Below are positions 5,343-6,960 of a stretch of DNA of 6,960 nucleotides, one piece after another. Below the pieces are notes generated by a model. The model saw only the letters and a list, made by a program, of their open reading frames with translations. It was not told the origin of the DNA and made no database searches. Source of the stretch: Candidatus Thorarchaeota archaeon. GTDB taxonomy: Archaea > Asgardarchaeota > Thorarchaeia > Thorarchaeales > Thorarchaeaceae. The translations under genes and the position numbers were made by a program. The first letter of the stretch is position 1; each line of letters opens with the position of its first letter. The stretch covers positions 1-6,960 of the forward strand of contig JAEOUN010000012.1 in assembly GCA_016839245.1 (NCBI GenBank), in the 5' to 3' direction.

Positions 5343-5355
5343 TTCCGATATGGAA
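5343..5355. promoter_or_regulatory. Short palindrome midway between two divergent TATA boxes
   Basis: TTCC (5343-5346) and GGAA (5352-5355) flank GATAT. The centre at 5349 is roughly midway between the OsmC TATA box (5313-5320) and the dehydrogenase TATA box (5369-5374). A shared regulator of both genes could bind here. The arms are only four bases long. Confidence 0.25.
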
Positions 5356-5368
5356 TGTCAGGAAGTCA

Positions 5369-5374
5369 TTTAAA
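5369..5374 (+). promoter_or_regulatory. Candidate TATA box of the dehydrogenase gene
   Basis: TTTAAA centred at 5371-5372 predicts a transcript start near 5398, eight bases before the ATG at 5406. Confidence 0.4.
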
Positions 5375-5383
5375 CAGTGATTG

Positions 5384-5401
5384 AATCCTAGCATAGGGAT
5401 T
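5384..5401 (+). promoter_or_regulatory. Inverted repeat over the predicted dehydrogenase transcript start
   Basis: AATCCTA (5384-5390) pairs with TAGGGATT (5394-5401) across a three-base centre, with one extra G in the right arm. It lies between the TATA box and the start codon and covers both the predicted transcript start and the GGGAT ribosome-binding-like sequence. It would suit a repressor operator. An RNA hairpin is less likely, because most of the left arm would not be transcribed. Confidence 0.35.
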
Positions 5402-5405
5402 GTTC

Positions 5406-6449
5406 ATGTCAGGTAAGATGATGGCAGCCATGTATTACGGCATTGGCGATGTGCGGTATGAAGAGACCAATATACCTGAGATTGGTCCAGGTGAACTACT
5501 AATAAGAGTTGGAACCGCACTCACATGTGGAACTGATGTTAAGACATACAAGAGAGGACATCCACTACTGATTAAACACACGCCTGCTCTATTTGGACAC
5601 GAATATGCAGGGACTATTGAAAAAGTCGGAGAAGGCATAGCAGGATTCACAGAGGGTATGAGAGTCGTTGCTACAAATTCTGCTCCTTGTGGAGAGTGCT
5701 TCTTTTGTAAAAGAGATATGCCAAATCTCTGTGCAAAGCTCAAAGATAGTCTTGTGAACGGCGCATTTGCAGAATATATACGAGTGCCAGCGCCGGTCGT
5801 ACGATGGAACACACATCAAATACCAGACTCTCTCTCTTTCAGGGATGCTGCACTCACAGAGCCTCTAGCTTGTGTAGTACATGGAATCGAAGAATCAAAT
5901 ATCAGACTAGGAGACACGGTCGTCATCATTGGCGCAGGACCAATTGGTCAGATGATGGCCATGCTAGCAAAGAAGAATGGAGCCTCTACAGTCATAGTAT
6001 CAGATCTGGTAGACCTTCGACGTGATATTGCTGCGAAAGCCGGAGCAGATATCACTATCAATCCAGTAAAGGAAGATCCAGTCCAACGTGTAAAGGATGA
6101 AACGGGGGGATATGGTGCTGATGTAGTTATTGAAGCCGTTGGACTTCCCAAGCTGTGGGAACAAGCCGTGAATATGACAAGAGATGCAGGGACAACTGTC
6201 CTGTTTGGTGGAGCTGCTTCAGGAACCACCTTTGAGGTTGACACAGTGAGATTTCATTATGGGCAACTCACTCTCAAGGGAATCTTCCACCTCAAACCAA
6301 GGCATGTTGAACAGGCACTCAGACTGATAATCGCAGGTGACGTCAATCCCAACGTTCTCATCTCTCATAAGATGCCCCTGGCAGAAATCAATAAAGCGCT
6401 GGAAATGATGAGTGTTGGAGAAACAATGAAGGTTGCAATCGAACCGTAA
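5406..6449 (+). CDS. Zinc-dependent MDR alcohol/polyol dehydrogenase
   Basis: A 347-residue medium-chain dehydrogenase, the usual length. Catalytic zinc ligands are C41 (TCGTD), H65-E66 (FGHEYAG) and E152 (TEPLACVVH). The structural zinc site is complete with C95, C98, C101 and C109 (APCGECFFCKRDMPNLC). The Rossmann motif GAGPIG is at 176-181, and D200 at the end of the second strand (VIVSD) favours NAD over NADP. The order of motifs is closest to the threonine/sorbitol dehydrogenase branch. The alcohol substrate cannot be assigned. I prefer ATG 5406 because the TATA box at 5369-5374 puts the message start near 5398; a TTG at 5400 and ATGs at 5418 and 5421 are alternatives. The gene is divergent from the OsmC-family gene, and the Toprim gene follows after 18 bases. 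Confidence 0.94.
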   Translation: MSGKMMAAMYYGIGDVRYEETNIPEIGPGELLIRVGTALTCGTDVKTYKRGHPLLIKHTPALFGHEYAGTIEKVGEGIAGFTEGMRVVATNSAPCGECFFCKRDMPNLCAKLKDSLVNGAFAEYIRVPAPVVRWNTHQIPDSLSFRDAALTEPLACVVHGIEESNIRLGDTVVIIGAGPIGQMMAMLAKKNGASTVIVSDLVDLRRDIAAKAGADITINPVKEDPVQRVKDETGGYGADVVIEAVGLPKLWEQAVNMTRDAGTTVLFGGAASGTTFEVDTVRFHYGQLTLKGIFHLKPRHVEQALRLIIAGDVNPNVLISHKMPLAEINKALEMMSVGETMKVAIEP

Positions 6450-6455
6450 AAAAAT

Positions 6456-6461
6456 CAGGTG
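6456..6461 (+). promoter_or_regulatory. Ribosome-binding site of the Toprim gene
   Basis: CAGGTG contains AGGTG, a good match to the anti-Shine-Dalgarno, six bases before the TTG at 6468. It decides the start over the in-frame GTG at 6459, which forms part of the site. Confidence 0.5.
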
Positions 6462-6467
6462 CATATA

Positions 6468-6960
6468 TTGGGCAAGAAAAATGTAGACTCTCTCAGAACT
6501 AAGGGAGAGTTCTACAGAGCTCAAGAAATTAAACATAAGAAAGCAATGAAACTTCAAGACAATGAACGCGCACTCCTTGATATTCTTCAAGGACTTGACT
6601 CTAAATATGAACATCTAATTATCATTGTCGAGGGAAACCGTGATATTTCGGTGCTCCGAGACTTGGGTGTAAAAGCGCCCATCATCAAGACACAGACAAG
6701 ACTCCCCAAGTATAGAATAGTGGAGAAGATTGTTGAAAAAGCAGGGAAAACTGGAAATGTCCTCATCTTAACTGACTATGATAAAGAGGGGCAAGTTATC
6801 TCTAGGTATCTAGAGAGAGAACTTGAATTGCAGGGTGTAAAGACTTTGGGAGGAGTCCGTCTTAAGATTCGCAAGTATATGGCAACATGGAGGACAGTTG
6901 AGGAATTTGTCTCACTCCTGAAGAGGAGTGATTCACCAGAGGCAAGTCACGACCGTGGCT
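6468..6960 (+). CDS. Toprim-domain protein (RNase M5/primase-like), partial at the right edge
   Basis: The frame runs from a TTG at 6468 to the window edge (164 codons plus one base); the C-terminus is missing. A basic helical N-terminus (about 1-45) precedes a compact Toprim domain. IIIVEGNRDISVLRDLG (51-67) supplies the catalytic glutamate E55, and LILTDYDKEG (99-108) supplies the D103-x-D105 pair. These residues bind Mg2+ in Toprim nucleases, primases and topoisomerases. The short domain near the N-terminus is most like single-domain Toprim proteins such as the rRNA-processing RNase M5, but an archaeal family of unknown role is equally possible. It follows the dehydrogenase by 18 bases and is probably cotranscribed, with its own AGGTG ribosome-binding site. 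An ATG at 6546-6548 is a later alternative start, after a strong hairpin in codons 6-16. Confidence 0.85.
   Translation, partial: MGKKNVDSLRTKGEFYRAQEIKHKKAMKLQDNERALLDILQGLDSKYEHLIIIVEGNRDISVLRDLGVKAPIIKTQTRLPKYRIVEKIVEKAGKTGNVLILTDYDKEGQVISRYLERELELQGVKTLGGVRLKIRKYMATWRTVEEFVSLLKRSDSPEASHDRG
6483..6515 (+). repeat. Long hairpin in the 5' coding part of the Toprim gene
   Basis: GTAGACTCTCTC (6483-6494) pairs with GGGAGAGTTCTAC (6503-6515) as a 12-base-pair stem with one G-U and one bulged T, around an eight-base loop (AGAACTAA). There is no U-run after it, so it is not an obvious terminator. It lies in codons 6-16 of the Toprim gene if translation starts at 6468, or in the leader if it starts at the later ATG (6546-6548). 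Confidence 0.5.

Noticed and set aside
6219..6614. A 131-codon minus-strand frame over the dehydrogenase/Toprim junction
   Set aside because: It crosses two real genes on the other strand and shows no family resemblance or ribosome-binding site.
1..6960. tRNA or rRNA genes, CRISPR arrays, insertion sequences, phage genes
   Set aside because: None of the expected signatures (cloverleaf arms, regularly spaced long repeats, transposase motifs, terminal repeats) were seen.

Overview
The window looks archaeal. Promoters read as TATA boxes with purine-rich upstream elements, placed about 26 bases from likely transcript starts. Several genes start with TTG. The short ribosome-binding sites resemble parts of GGAGGTGAT. 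The winged-helix regulator and the Mut7-C/zinc-ribbon protein are of types common in archaea, and there is a good candidate C/D box guide RNA. Arginine codons favour AGA/AGG and the base composition leans AT. This would fit an Asgard or Thermoplasmata-like mesophile, but the sequence alone does not fix the phylum.

Layout. Positions 1-1634 (minus strand) hold a winged-helix regulator, then a four-helix small membrane protein whose start overlaps the regulator's stop (ATGA), then a GT-C-type multi-spanning membrane protein that runs off the left edge. The GT-C gene probably has its own promoter, with short repeats phased about 11 bases apart upstream of it. Positions 1785-2021 (plus) encode an unknown 78-residue protein. 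Its stop codon lies inside a TATA box that is correctly spaced for a C/D box sRNA at 2043-2119.

Positions 2152-4846 (plus) form a compact run of four genes: a YkgJ-type cysteine-cluster protein, a TrpH/RNase AM-type PHP phosphoesterase, an amidohydrolase_2 metal hydrolase, and a Mut7-C RNase-domain/zinc-ribbon protein. The first two overlap by 17 bases and the last two by 4. An OsmC-family peroxiredoxin-like gene meets this run tail to tail with one base between them. It shares a divergent promoter region (about 5295-5405) with a zinc-dependent MDR dehydrogenase. A Toprim-domain protein follows the dehydrogenase after a short gap and continues past the right edge.

How they fit together. The left block looks like a regulator with membrane proteins, possibly for surface glycan or lipid-linked sugar chemistry. 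The middle and right blocks mix RNA- or nucleotide-related enzymes (PHP, Mut7-C, Toprim, the guide RNA) with general metabolism (amidohydrolase, OsmC, dehydrogenase). The least expected element is the C/D sRNA. Other structure worth checking includes a long hairpin in the first codons of the Toprim gene and paired palindromes in the OsmC/dehydrogenase promoter region. No tRNA, rRNA, CRISPR array or insertion sequence was seen.
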